A stretch of 43,382 nucleotides of DNA from Haemophilus quentini (GTDB taxonomy: Bacteria > Pseudomonadota > Gammaproteobacteria > Enterobacterales > Pasteurellaceae): NCBI GenBank assembly GCA_001752465.1, contig MDJB01000010.1, positions 1 through 43,382 of the forward strand, given 5' to 3'. Each line of letters starts with the position of its first letter. The stretch's first letter is position 1. Both the position numbers and the translations under genes were made by a program. Positions 21,338 to 29,674 of this stretch are shown piece by piece. Under the pieces are notes generated by a model. That model was not told the DNA's origin. It made no database searches and was given only the letters and a program-made list of their open reading frames with translations.

Positions 21338-23014
21338 TTAATGAACTAAATCTAGCATTTCCTGTGCATTGGCTAAGGCTAATTCTGTAATTTCACTTCC
21401 GCCCAAGAGTCTTGCCAAGGCCGGTACACGTTCAGCTTGTGAAAGTGCAGTCATTTGTGTTTCAGTTTTATTATCCACAGTAAATTTTTCTACATTGAAC
21501 TGATGATGGCCATGACAAGCAACCTGTGGCAAGTGGGTTACGCATAATACTTGGCAACGTTCACTTAATTGACGTAAAAGTTTTCCGACAACACTTGCTG
21601 TTTTTCCGCTAATGCCTACGTCCACTTCATCGAAAATTAACGTTGGAATAGCCGATTGATCAGAAGTTAAAACTTGAATCGCTAAAGAAATACGAGAAAG
21701 CTCACCACCAGAGGCAATTTTAGCTAACGCTTGAGGTTGTTGACCTAAATTACTACGCAAAGTAAAAATCACATTATCCGCACCGTTTGATCCTACTTTA
21801 TCTAAATCCGTATTCAACTCTACATAAAATTCTGCATTTTCCATTGCAAGTTGTTTTATCGACTGCGTGACATTCTGCGCTAAGCGAGCTGCAGATTGCT
21901 GACGACTTGCTGTTAATGCTTTAGCCGTTGCTTGCATTTGTTCAAATGCGAGTTTTTCTTGCTCAATCAACATCCCTTCACTTTCAGAAAAATCTAAAAG
22001 TGCGGTTAATTCTGCTTTTAATTTTTTGTGATGTTCCACAAGATCTTCAGGTTTAACTTGATGTTTACGAGCAAGCTGTAAAGCCTGAGTAATTCTCTGT
22101 TCAATTTCTTGTAAAAGTTGAGGATCTTGCTCGATATTACTTGATAAATTTCGCACTTCACTGGTTGCTTCTTGCACTTGAATCAACGCATCATTCAACA
22201 TACTTTGCACTTCAGCATATTGCGGATCAAGTTCAGCTAATTCATCAATATATTGTGTCGCACGATAAAGCAAACTATCGATATCTACCGTATCATTTTC
22301 ACTTAAAATTTGCAGGACTGATTGAGAAAGTTGAGTTAACTGTTCACTGCTAGATAAACGACGCTGTTCATCTTCTAATTCCAAATATTCATTTGGTTGA
22401 AGGTTAAACTCATCTAATTCATCCACTTGATACTGTAAAAGTTGTTTACGCGCTTCATTTTCTGCCACTTTTTGTTGAAAGGTTTTAACTTGATTTTGAA
22501 GATTTTTCCATGCCTGATAATCTTCACGCATTTTCACAAGTAATTCAGGATGAGCGGCAAAATTATCAACTAACTGAAGCTGATAGTCATTTTTTAGCAA
22601 TAATTGAGAAGCGTGCTGCCCATTAATATGAACAAGATATTGACCAATTTCTTTTAATTGAGAAGCGGATACTGGAGTGCTATTAATAAAAGCTTTAGAA
22701 CGTCCGTCTGCATTAATCACACGACGCAAAATACATTCAGTTGGATTATCGGGATCTTGTAATTCTTGATCATTCAACCATTGATAAGCAGGATTCTGTG
22801 ATTCTAGTTGGAAAGTTGCACAAATTTCTGCACGTTCTTGCCCTTCGCGTACCATTGAGGTTTCTACCCTTTGTCCGAAACATAAACCTAAAGCATCAAT
22901 GGCGATAGATTTACCAGCCCCAGTTTCCCCAGTAATAACAGACATTCCTTTCGCCAATTCGATATCAAGCTGGCGAACAATCGCAAAATTATTGATAGTA
23001 AGTTGAGTAAGCAT
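21338..23014 (-). CDS. recN: DNA repair protein RecN
   Basis: This 558-residue SMC-like ATPase acts in double-strand break repair. The N-terminal Walker A (GETGAGKSIAIDAL, near 30) and the C-terminal signature and Walker B (IASGGELSRISLAIQ, PTLIFDEVDVGISG) flank a long coiled coil (about 150-370). I chose the ATG at 23014 (MLTQLTINNFAIV), which has AAGGA eight bases upstream, over an ATG 30 bp further upstream. A candidate LexA box lies just upstream, fitting SOS induction known for recN. Confidence 0.96.
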   Translation of the reverse strand: MLTQLTINNFAIVRQLDIELAKGMSVITGETGAGKSIAIDALGLCFGQRVETSMVREGQERAEICATFQLESQNPAYQWLNDQELQDPDNPTECILRRVINADGRSKAFINSTPVSASQLKEIGQYLVHINGQHASQLLLKNDYQLQLVDNFAAHPELLVKMREDYQAWKNLQNQVKTFQQKVAENEARKQLLQYQVDELDEFNLQPNEYLELEDEQRRLSSSEQLTQLSQSVLQILSENDTVDIDSLLYRATQYIDELAELDPQYAEVQSMLNDALIQVQEATSEVRNLSSNIEQDPQLLQEIEQRITQALQLARKHQVKPEDLVEHHKKLKAELTALLDFSESEGMLIEQEKLAFEQMQATAKALTASRQQSAARLAQNVTQSIKQLAMENAEFYVELNTDLDKVGSNGADNVIFTLRSNLGQQPQALAKIASGGELSRISLAIQVLTSDQSAIPTLIFDEVDVGISGKTASVVGKLLRQLSERCQVLCVTHLPQVACHGHHQFNVEKFTVDNKTETQMTALSQAERVPALARLLGGSEITELALANAQEMLDLVH

Positions 23015-23049
23015 AGCAAAATCCTTTAACTGTATATCGATCATATTAC

Positions 23050-23069
23050 AACTGATTTAATTTACAGTA
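23050..23069 (-). promoter_or_regulatory. Candidate LexA (SOS) box upstream of recN
   Basis: On the minus strand the core is CTGT-N8-TCAG with an AT-only spacer. It differs from the CTGT-N8-ACAG consensus at one base. It begins 36 bp before the chosen recN start. Further CTGTA half-sites sit nearby (23034 on plus; about 23081 on minus). Confidence 0.55.
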
Positions 23070-23125
23070 AAGGTTTTTTTTACAGTATTTTAATAATGCG
23101 TTTATACTATGCTTTTTTATAAAAA

Positions 23126-24016
23126 TTAAAATGATTTCAGCCAACCTAATTTGGTACTTAATACATTGTAATAACTATAATTTTTTAGATGAAGCAATCT
23201 GAGTTTATGCTCGCTTTTTTGAATATGCACCATGTCATCAGGCGTAAAAGGTAAGGCTATTTGACTATCACAGCCCACTTCCAATTGAGATGTATTATGC
23301 TCAGCAAAACGAATCGATATTTTGCTATCGCCATCAATAACAAGAGGACGAGAAGTTAATGTATGTGGAAACATTGGCACTAGCGCAATTGCATTAAGAT
23401 TCGGTGTCAAAATCGGGCCACCAGCGGAAAGAGAATAAGCCGTAGAACCTGTTGGAGTAGAAACAATTAATCCATCAGAACGTTGTGAAAATGCAAACTT
23501 ATCATTGATATATACATGAAAATCGATCATATGCGCAATTTTCGCAGGGTGGATAACCGCCTCATTCACTGCATTACCTGTCGATACAATTTCACCTGCA
23601 CGCTCAATTTTTGCTTCCAATAAAAAACGTTCTTCCACAAAGAATTCTCCACGTTCTAAACAAGCTTCAAGTTGAGCATAGGCATTTTTAGGGTCAATAT
23701 CTGTTAAAAATCCCAAATTACCACGGTTAATACCAATCAATGGAATATCATATTTTGCTAATACGCGAGCACGCCCCAACATATTGCCATCCCCACCAAT
23801 CACGATAACCAACTGAGCTTGGCAACCAATTTCATCAAGTGTTGCAAGATTTTCTGCAGGAAGCCCCAGTTTTTCAGCAACATCTTTTTCCATCATTACT
23901 TGATAGCCACGTTCCGTTAACCAGTGAAACAAATTTTTGTGCATTTGTAGGTTAATGTCATTTCTAGGTTTTCCTACAAGCCCAATGGTTTTAAAGGAAC
24001 GATATAAATTATTCAT
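23126..24016 (-). CDS. nadK: NAD kinase
   Basis: This enzyme phosphorylates NAD to NADP. The 296-residue form starting [19 protein letters not shown] is preferred. An in-frame ATG 36 bp upstream overlaps a TATAAT (minus strand, 24051-24056) that is probably the promoter. Motifs are [12 protein letters not shown] (GGDG, near 70), GNLGFLTDI, the NEAVIHPAK segment and [15 protein letters not shown]. It is divergent from grpE, with a USS in its leader (24024). A clear Shine-Dalgarno is lacking. Confidence 0.95.
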   Translation of the reverse strand: MNNLYRSFKTIGLVGKPRNDINLQMHKNLFHWLTERGYQVMMEKDVAEKLGLPAENLATLDEIGCQAQLVIVIGGDGNMLGRARVLAKYDIPLIGINRGNLGFLTDIDPKNAYAQLEACLERGEFFVEERFLLEAKIERAGEIVSTGNAVNEAVIHPAKIAHMIDFHVYINDKFAFSQRSDGLIVSTPTGSTAYSLSAGGPILTPNLNAIALVPMFPHTLTSRPLVIDGDSKISIRFAEHNTSQLEVGCDSQIALPFTPDDMVHIQKSEHKLRLLHLKNYSYYNVLSTKLGWLKSF

Positions 24017-24116
24017 AAAATAAACCGCACTTGAATTTAACATTTTCGTCATTATATAGTTTTTTGTTAGACTATAGCTAACGACTATGGCGAACTTTGT
24101 ATTTACGGAGAAAAAA

Positions 24117-24713
24117 ATGTCAGAACAAGAACAAAAAATTGAAACACCAGAAGTAGAAAAGCAAGAAGACTCTGTTGTGGAAGAAACACAACAAACAGAG
24201 CCTTCTCAAGAACTTGATCCTTTAGAAGAAGCTATTGCGCGAGTGCAAGAGCTTGAAGAACAGCTAAAAACTCAAATAGAAGAAGCGGCAAACAAAGAAC
24301 AGGATATTTTACTTCGCTCTCGTGCTGAAATTGAAAATCTTCGTCGTCGTACTGAACAAGACGTAGAAAAAGCACATAAATTCGCATTGGAAAAATTCTC
24401 AAAAGACATTTTGAATACTATCGATAACCTAGAACGTGCACTTGCCACTCCAGCAAATAAAGAAGATGAAAGCGTAAAAGCCTTATTTGACGGTGTTGAA
24501 CTGACCTTAAAAGAATTAGTTTCAACCGTTGGTCGTTTTGGCGTGGAAGCTGTCGGGGTTGTCGGCGAAGCATTTAATCCTGATTTACATCAAGCCATTT
24601 CAATGCAACCCGCGGAAGGCTTTGAAACCAATCAAATTAGCGTCGTATTGCAAAAAGGCTACACCTTAAATGGTCGAGTCATTCGCCCAGCGATGGTAAT
24701 GGTGGCAGCTTAA
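24117..24713 (+). CDS. grpE: Nucleotide exchange factor GrpE
   Basis: This 198-residue heat-shock cochaperone dimer releases ADP from DnaK. An acidic N-terminus ([21 protein letters not shown]) leads into the long helix (about 45-105, [23 protein letters not shown]) and the beta-wing domain ending [30 protein letters not shown]. The start at 24117 has GGAG at good spacing. An in-frame upstream ATG (24087) has no ribosome site. I could not find a convincing sigma32 promoter. A strong terminator follows. Confidence 0.96.
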   Translation: MSEQEQKIETPEVEKQEDSVVEETQQTEPSQELDPLEEAIARVQELEEQLKTQIEEAANKEQDILLRSRAEIENLRRRTEQDVEKAHKFALEKFSKDILNTIDNLERALATPANKEDESVKALFDGVELTLKELVSTVGRFGVEAVGVVGEAFNPDLHQAISMQPAEGFETNQISVVLQKGYTLNGRVIRPAMVMVAA

Positions 24714-24733
24714 TTTATATTTTGTCTAAAGAG

Positions 24734-24756
24734 CGGTCGATTTTTCGGCCGTTTTT
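24734..24756 (+). terminator. grpE terminator
   Basis: CGGTCGA pairs with TCGGCCG (one G-T pair) around a 4-base loop, followed by five T residues. It lies 21 bp after the grpE stop. Confidence 0.85.
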
Positions 24757-24942
24757 ATACCCATCAATAAAAATTATATGATTAATTTTATTGTTCACTC
24801 TCCCCTCGGTTCTAAAAATCAAAACTTTGATCTCGCTCACAAAATCAAAAAATATTTGAGAAAAGTTCTCAACAACTTAATTTGATATTTTTCTAATAAA
24901 ATCAATCTCTAACAAAATCCTCTTACGATAAAAGGCCTAAAA

Positions 24943-25022
24943 ACACTACATATTGTGTGTTGATTATCTTTTTAGATCTATATATAGTGCACTCCGCATT
25001 TCAAAAACACTATATATTGGAG
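24943..25022 (+). promoter_or_regulatory. Three NrdR boxes upstream of nrdD, 32-bp centre spacing
   Basis: The sites are at 24943-24958 (ACACTACATATTGTGT), 24975-24990 (on the minus strand GCACTATATATAGATC) and 25007-25022 (ACACTATATATTGGAG). The NrdR consensus is a 16-bp palindrome of the ACACTATATATAGTGT type, usually as a pair about three helical turns apart. Here the centres are 32 and 32 bp apart. The third box covers the nrdD Shine-Dalgarno (GGAG, 25019-25022). The remainder of the 316-bp gap (24757-24942) is AT-rich with no gene seen. Confidence 0.85.
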
Positions 25023-25029
25023 CTATATC

Positions 25030-27153
25030 ATGAGTAACTTTGGGGTCATCAAGCGCGATGGTTCTCGTGCGGAATTTGAGATTCAACGTATCATCAATGC
25101 CATTAAAAAAGCCGCAAGTGCGGTCAATATTTCCGATGAATTTTATTGCCAGCAAATTGGGCAAGAAGTAGGAAATGAAATTTTCACCCATCATCAAAGC
25201 GAAACTGATATTAATCAGATTCAAAAAATCGTTGAAGATAAATTGATGGCAAGTCGTTATCCCGAGGTTGCTCGTGCGTATATCGAATATCGTCATGATC
25301 GTGATTTAGCTCGCGAAAAACGTAGTCAGCTAACAAAAGAAATTGAAGGTTTGATTGAACAAAGCAACGTAGAATTACTTAATGAAAACGCCAATAAAGA
25401 CGCGAAAGTGATTCCAACACAACGAGATTTGCTTGCTGGGATTGTGGCAAAACATTATGCCAAGCACCATATTCTTCCACGCGATGTAGTAGAAGCTCAC
25501 GAAAAAGGTGAAATTCATTATCACGATTTAGACTACTCTCCATTCTTCCCGATGTTTAACTGTATGTTAGTAGATTTAGAAGGCATGCTTTCTCGTGGTT
25601 TCAAAATGGGTAATGCGGAAATCGAACCCCCTAAATCTATCTGCACCGCAACGGCAGTGACAGCACAAATTATCGCCCAAGTCGCCAGCCATATTTACGG
25701 TGGCACAACCATTAACCGTATTGATGAAGTGCTTTCCCCTTATGTGCAAATCAGTTACGAAAAACACCTCAAACATGCCCAAGAATGGAACGTGCCTGAT
25801 GTTGAAGGTTACGCAAAAGCATTGATTGAAAAAGAATGTTTCGATGCCTTCCAATCCTTAGAATATGAAGTTAATACACTGCATACTTCGAATGGACAAA
25901 CACCATTTGTGACCTTTGGTTTTGGTTTAGGTACAAGCTGGCAATCCCGTTTAATTCAGCAAGCTATTTTGAAAAATCGGATTCGTGGACTTGGAAAAAA
26001 TCATAAAACTCCTGTATTTCCAAAACTGGTTTTCACTATTAAAAAAGGCTTGAACCAAACTCAAGGCGATCCGAATTACGATATCAAACAACTCGCATTG
26101 GAATGTGCATCAAAACGTATGTATCCAGATATTCTCAATTACGATCAGGTTGTCAAAGTCACGGGCTCTTTTAAAGCCCCAATGGGATGCCGTAGCTTTT
26201 TAGGTGCATACGAAGAAAAAGGCCACGAAATTCACGACGGGCGCAATAATCTTGGTGTGGTAAGTTTAAATTTACCGCGTATCGCGTTGGAGTCTAAAAA
26301 CGAAGAAGATTTCTACCGCACTTTAGATGAACGTTTGGCTATTGCGAAAAAAGCATTAATGACGCGTATTGCGCGCCTTGAGAATACCAAAGCTCGCGTT
26401 GCCCCCATTCTTTATATGGAAGGAGCTTGCGGAGTGCGGTTAAAAGCGGATGAAAATGTGGCACAAATTTTCAAAAATGGGCGTGCCTCTATTTCACTTG
26501 GCTATATCGGTATTCACGAAACCATTAATGCGCTATATAACAAAGGGCATATTTTTGATGATGAACAATTACGCGAAAAAGGCATTTCGATTGTTCGCCA
26601 CCTTAGCGAGGCAGTTAAACGCTGGCAAAAAGAAACAGGCTATGCCTTCAGCCTTTACTCCACGCCAAGCGAAAACTTATGTGACCGCTTCTGCCGTCTA
26701 GATACCAAAAAATTTGGCGTGATTGAAGGCGTCACGGATAAAGGCTACTACACAAATAGTTACCACTTAGATGTAGAAAAGAAAGTGAATCCTTACGACA
26801 AACTGGATTTTGAAATGGCATATCCCCCACTCGCTAGTGGCGGTTTTATTTGCTACGGCGAATATCCAAATATTCAACACAACTTAAAAGCATTGGAAGA
26901 TGTGTGGGATTATAGCTACGATCGCGTGCCTTACTACGGCACAAACACACCGATTGACGAATGTTATGAATGTGGTTTCACTGGCGAGTTTGAATGTACC
27001 AGCAAAGGCTTTGTTTGCCCAAAATGTGGCAATCACGATAGCACAAAAGTATCTGTCACTCGCCGCGTATGTGGCTATCTAGGCAGCCCTGATGCCCGCC
27101 CATTTAATGCAGGAAAACAGGAAGAAGTGAAGAGAAGAGTTAAACACCTTTGA
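25030..27153 (+). CDS. nrdD: Anaerobic ribonucleoside-triphosphate reductase
   Basis: This 707-residue glycyl radical enzyme reduces NTPs to dNTPs without oxygen. An N-terminal ATP cone (VIKRDGSRAEFEIQRIINAIKKA, residues 5-27 onward) senses ATP and dATP. The middle holds the catalytic barrel. The C-terminal zinc site (CYECG...CPKCGNHD) is followed by the glycyl radical loop RRVCGYLGSPDARPFNAGK. The activase gene nrdG is not adjacent. Regulation by NrdR is strongly suggested by three boxes upstream. I found no TTGAT-N4-ATCAA FNR site, although expression is expected to be anaerobic. Confidence 0.97.
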   Translation: MSNFGVIKRDGSRAEFEIQRIINAIKKAASAVNISDEFYCQQIGQEVGNEIFTHHQSETDINQIQKIVEDKLMASRYPEVARAYIEYRHDRDLAREKRSQLTKEIEGLIEQSNVELLNENANKDAKVIPTQRDLLAGIVAKHYAKHHILPRDVVEAHEKGEIHYHDLDYSPFFPMFNCMLVDLEGMLSRGFKMGNAEIEPPKSICTATAVTAQIIAQVASHIYGGTTINRIDEVLSPYVQISYEKHLKHAQEWNVPDVEGYAKALIEKECFDAFQSLEYEVNTLHTSNGQTPFVTFGFGLGTSWQSRLIQQAILKNRIRGLGKNHKTPVFPKLVFTIKKGLNQTQGDPNYDIKQLALECASKRMYPDILNYDQVVKVTGSFKAPMGCRSFLGAYEEKGHEIHDGRNNLGVVSLNLPRIALESKNEEDFYRTLDERLAIAKKALMTRIARLENTKARVAPILYMEGACGVRLKADENVAQIFKNGRASISLGYIGIHETINALYNKGHIFDDEQLREKGISIVRHLSEAVKRWQKETGYAFSLYSTPSENLCDRFCRLDTKKFGVIEGVTDKGYYTNSYHLDVEKKVNPYDKLDFEMAYPPLASGGFICYGEYPNIQHNLKALEDVWDYSYDRVPYYGTNTPIDECYECGFTGEFECTSKGFVCPKCGNHDSTKVSVTRRVCGYLGSPDARPFNAGKQEEVKRRVKHL

Positions 27154-27170
27154 TTTAACTCTCTAGCAAT

Positions 27171-27198
27171 AGCACGCGTTTTTTAATGCGTGCTTTTT
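27171..27198 (+). terminator. nrdD terminator
   Basis: AGCACGC pairs with GCGTGCT across a 10-base T-rich loop, followed by TTTT. It lies 17 bp after the nrdD stop. Confidence 0.85.
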
Positions 27199-27273
27199 GT
27201 TTCCCACTTTGGCATTCCCAAAAAATCTCCGCTAAAATAACCGCACTTTTATCGTCTCTTCAAGGAAAGCAAT

Positions 27274-28131
27274 ATGTCAGATATTCTCAATAACCTTATT
27301 CATCTTCTTAAACTTGAAAAAATTGATGATTTAATCTTTCGTGGTGAAAGCCAAGATTTAGGTTTTCGCCAAGTATTTGGTGGGCAAGTTGTGGCTCAAG
27401 CATTATCAGCGGCAATGCAGGTGGCGCCAGAAGATCGCATTTTACATTCTTGTCATGCCTATTTCCTTGCTCTGGGAGATAGCCAATATCCGATTATTTA
27501 CGATGTGGAAACCTTGCGTGAAGGGCGTAACTTTTCTGCATTACGCGTAAAAGCCATTCAACATAAAAATGCTATCTGTCATGTAACAGCTTCTTTCCAA
27601 GTGCCTGAAAAAGGTTTTGAACATCAAAATACGATGCCAAATGTTGGTGCGCCTGAAAACTTTACAGATGAAAATGTGATGCTACAAAAAGTAGCTCAAA
27701 CCTTGCCAGAACCACTCAATGAAAAATTTGCGGCAGAGCGTCCATTTGAGGTACGTACCAAATATTTGAATAACCCATTTAACGGGACAAAATTGCCAGC
27801 CGAGCAATATTCTTGGTTTAAAACTAATGGTGAAACGCCGCTTGATATAAAAATTCAGCAATGTTTATTGGCTTATTTTTCCGATTTTCACTGTATTTTG
27901 ACCGCACTTCATCCGCATGAAAAAGGCTTTTTGCAAAAAGGAATGAAAGTAGCAACCATTGATCATAGTATTTGGTTCCATCGTCCGTTTGATTTAAATC
28001 ACTGGCATTTGCACGCAATTGAAAGCAATAATGCCTTTGGCGGTCGTGGCTTAGCACGCGGACAAATTTTCTCGCAAGATGGTCAATTAATCGCAACAAC
28101 ACAACAAGAAGGCTTGATCCGTTTTAACTAA
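27274..28131 (+). CDS. tesB: Acyl-CoA thioesterase II
   Basis: This 285-residue double-hotdog enzyme hydrolyses acyl-CoA to free fatty acid and CoA. The N-terminal half has FRQVFGGQVVAQAL (residues 29-42, helix end of the first hotdog). The C-terminal half has the catalytic aspartate region (TIDHSIWFHRPF) and ends ARGQIFSQDGQLIATTQQEGLIR, both family hallmarks. AAGGA precedes the ATG, and a USS overlaps the promoter area (27240). The DUF455 gene follows after 13 bp. Confidence 0.95.
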   Translation: MSDILNNLIHLLKLEKIDDLIFRGESQDLGFRQVFGGQVVAQALSAAMQVAPEDRILHSCHAYFLALGDSQYPIIYDVETLREGRNFSALRVKAIQHKNAICHVTASFQVPEKGFEHQNTMPNVGAPENFTDENVMLQKVAQTLPEPLNEKFAAERPFEVRTKYLNNPFNGTKLPAEQYSWFKTNGETPLDIKIQQCLLAYFSDFHCILTALHPHEKGFLQKGMKVATIDHSIWFHRPFDLNHWHLHAIESNNAFGGRGLARGQIFSQDGQLIATTQQEGLIRFN

Positions 28132-28144
28132 TAAGAGAGAAAAA

Positions 28145-29011
28145 ATGACCGCACTTATTACACAATTTTGGCAACAAGTTGAAACCGCGCTGAAAACAGC
28201 AAATCCACAAGAAAAATGCAGTTTAGTTAATGATCTCTACGATAATCTTCTGCCACAAATTCAGTTGATTAAATTAGAAGATTTTCCCGAAGTCGTACCG
28301 CAAGATAATATTGCCGCTTTTCCTGAAAAACCACTCTTAGTTGCACCGAAAGATGTACCAAAACGTTCTTTTGCCACAGAAGAAGGCTATGCTGCCACAT
28401 TGCACGCTATCGCACATATTGAGTTTAATGCGATTAATTTAGGCTTAGATGCGGCTTGGCGATTCGGGAGGAATGCACAAGAAGAACTTGGCAATGGTTT
28501 GGCTTTTGTGAAAGATTGGCTGCGTGTCGCTCGTGAAGAAAGCACGCACTTTTCCTTAGTCAATGAACATTTGAAAACATTGGGTTATCAATATGGTGAT
28601 TTTGAAGCCCATGCTGGATTATGGGAAATGGCACAAGCCACCGCGCACGATATTTGGGAACGAATGGCGTTAGTTCCTCGTGTATTAGAAGCACGGGGCC
28701 TCGATGTAACCCCTGTTCTGCAAGAGAAAATCGCACAACGTAAAGATTTTGCCGCAGTGAACATTTTGGATATTATTTTGCGCGATGAAATTGGCCATGT
28801 GTATATCGGCAATCATTGGTATCACGCACTTTCTAAAAAACGTGGTTTGGATGCGATGAAATGCTTTACAGAGCTTTTACACAAATACCGTATTGTGATT
28901 TTTAAAGGTGTCATTAATACCGATGCACGTATTCAAGCGGGTTTCACTCAGCATGAGTTAGATTGGATTTATGAAGTGGAACAAACATTGAAATCCTATA
29001 TTAAGAAATGA
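28145..29011 (+). CDS. DUF455 ferritin-like domain protein
   Basis: This 288-residue protein belongs to the uncharacterised DUF455 family (COG2833), whose fold is related to ferritin-like di-iron enzymes such as MiaE. Likely metal ligands are visible: HAIAHIEFNAINL (near 95), VAREESTHFSLV (near 130-140) and LRDEIGHVYIGNHW (near 217). It matches, from memory, H. influenzae HI0077. Its start MTAL is encoded by a USS, as in glnE. It is probably co-transcribed with tesB. Substrate and reaction are unknown. Confidence 0.88.
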   Translation: MTALITQFWQQVETALKTANPQEKCSLVNDLYDNLLPQIQLIKLEDFPEVVPQDNIAAFPEKPLLVAPKDVPKRSFATEEGYAATLHAIAHIEFNAINLGLDAAWRFGRNAQEELGNGLAFVKDWLRVAREESTHFSLVNEHLKTLGYQYGDFEAHAGLWEMAQATAHDIWERMALVPRVLEARGLDVTPVLQEKIAQRKDFAAVNILDIILRDEIGHVYIGNHWYHALSKKRGLDAMKCFTELLHKYRIVIFKGVINTDARIQAGFTQHELDWIYEVEQTLKSYIKK

Positions 29012-29015
29012 TGAA

Positions 29016-29234
29016 ATGTACGAATGTTATTTTGAAAATAAAAGTTATAAAGAAAAATTAGAAGAATTAATGCTAATTTTTGAAAATAGAACAGTAAACG
29101 GCATGGATTATCACTATCATAGCGTAAAATTTAGCGGATATTCAAAAAAGGAAGCAATCCGCCTATATCGTGAAAGATTTAATCTAAAAGGCGTAAAATT
29201 AGATCTATTTGTTGAGCCGTCTATAATTTATTAA
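29016..29234 (+). CDS. Small hypothetical protein (72 residues)
   Basis: I do not recognise this protein. It is rich in Tyr, Glu and Lys, with no membrane segment or cysteine pair, and contains the stretch FSGYSKKEAIRLYRERFNLKG, which could form a helix. It starts 4 bp after the DUF455 stop, so re-initiation by coupling is plausible; no ribosome site is seen. It lies in an operon position ahead of a second small ORF and a terminator, which favours it being real. Confidence 0.55.
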   Translation: MYECYFENKSYKEKLEELMLIFENRTVNGMDYHYHSVKFSGYSKKEAIRLYRERFNLKGVKLDLFVEPSIIY

Positions 29235-29263
29235 GGGGTTAAAATATACTAGTATGGTTATTA

Positions 29264-29476
29264 ATGCCCTGCTTTTTAGTGTTGATAATGAGTATTCTTT
29301 ATCAACCTACATTTTGGGGTATTCTGTTTTTGATTGTTGCGGTTGCATCTTTTGCATATGGTTATTTTAATCAACCGCCCCCGAAAGTAAGGCGGGCGCA
29401 ATATAGAGCAGCTTTGAGGGAATATAGAAAACAAAAGAAAAATTATGATGAATTGAAAAGAAAGGGGTTATTATAA
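29264..29476 (+). CDS. Small single-span membrane protein (about 70 residues)
   Basis: The protein is unrecognised. One strong membrane segment (about residues 10-32, FWGILFLIVAVASFAYGYF) is followed by a basic tail (PPPKVRRAQYRAALREYRKQKKNYDELKRKGLL), predicting an N-out/C-in inner-membrane peptide. The start may be 29264 or the internal ATG at 29288; neither has a ribosome site. Its last codons and stop lie inside the terminator hairpin that follows, which shows the region is transcribed rightward. Confidence 0.55.
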   Translation: MPCFLVLIMSILYQPTFWGILFLIVAVASFAYGYFNQPPPKVRRAQYRAALREYRKQKKNYDELKRKGLL

Positions 29477-29486
29477 ACCCCTTTTT
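29461..29486 (+). terminator. Terminator overlapping the end of the small membrane ORF
   Basis: AAAGGGGTT pairs perfectly with AACCCCTTT around a 6-base loop and runs into five T residues. The stop codon (TAA, 29474-29476) is inside it. Confidence 0.88.
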
Positions 29487-29504
29487 ATTTTGCCTACAAT
29501 TTAC

Positions 29505-29531
29505 CGCTACTTACTAGATAGCGTTTTTTTT
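29505..29531 (+). terminator. Second, weaker terminator in tandem
   Basis: CGCTA pairs with TAGCG (9-base loop), followed by eight T residues. A wider inverted repeat CCTACAA (29493-29499) / TTGTAGG (29533-29539) encloses it. Confidence 0.6.
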
Positions 29532-29610
29532 CTTGTAGGTATAAAAAGCAGGCTTTACTGATAAACTAACTTCTAAAATTTAGCGAAAATTAAGAATGAT
29601 GAAAGAATAA

Positions 29611-29651
29611 AAAGACTAAGTTCGATTGAATACCGAACTTAGTCTTTTTAA
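29611..29651 (-). terminator. cysS terminator, bidirectional
   Basis: A perfect 14-bp stem (AAAGACTAAGTTCG / CGAACTTAGTCTTT) has a 9-base loop. T-rich tails lie on both strands. It sits 23 bp beyond the cysS stop. Confidence 0.9.
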
Positions 29652-29674
29652 TGGAAGTGATTTAATGTTTGAAT

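Noticed and set aside
24757-24942. FNR site for anaerobic control of nrdD
   Set aside because: TTGAT and ATCAA halves occur but not with the 4-base spacing needed.
25576-25854. Long antisense ORFs inside real genes (for example within nrdD, comEC, pcnB, tesB)
   Set aside because: They are in shadow frames of strongly conserved genes, lack ribosome sites and show no recognisable domains.
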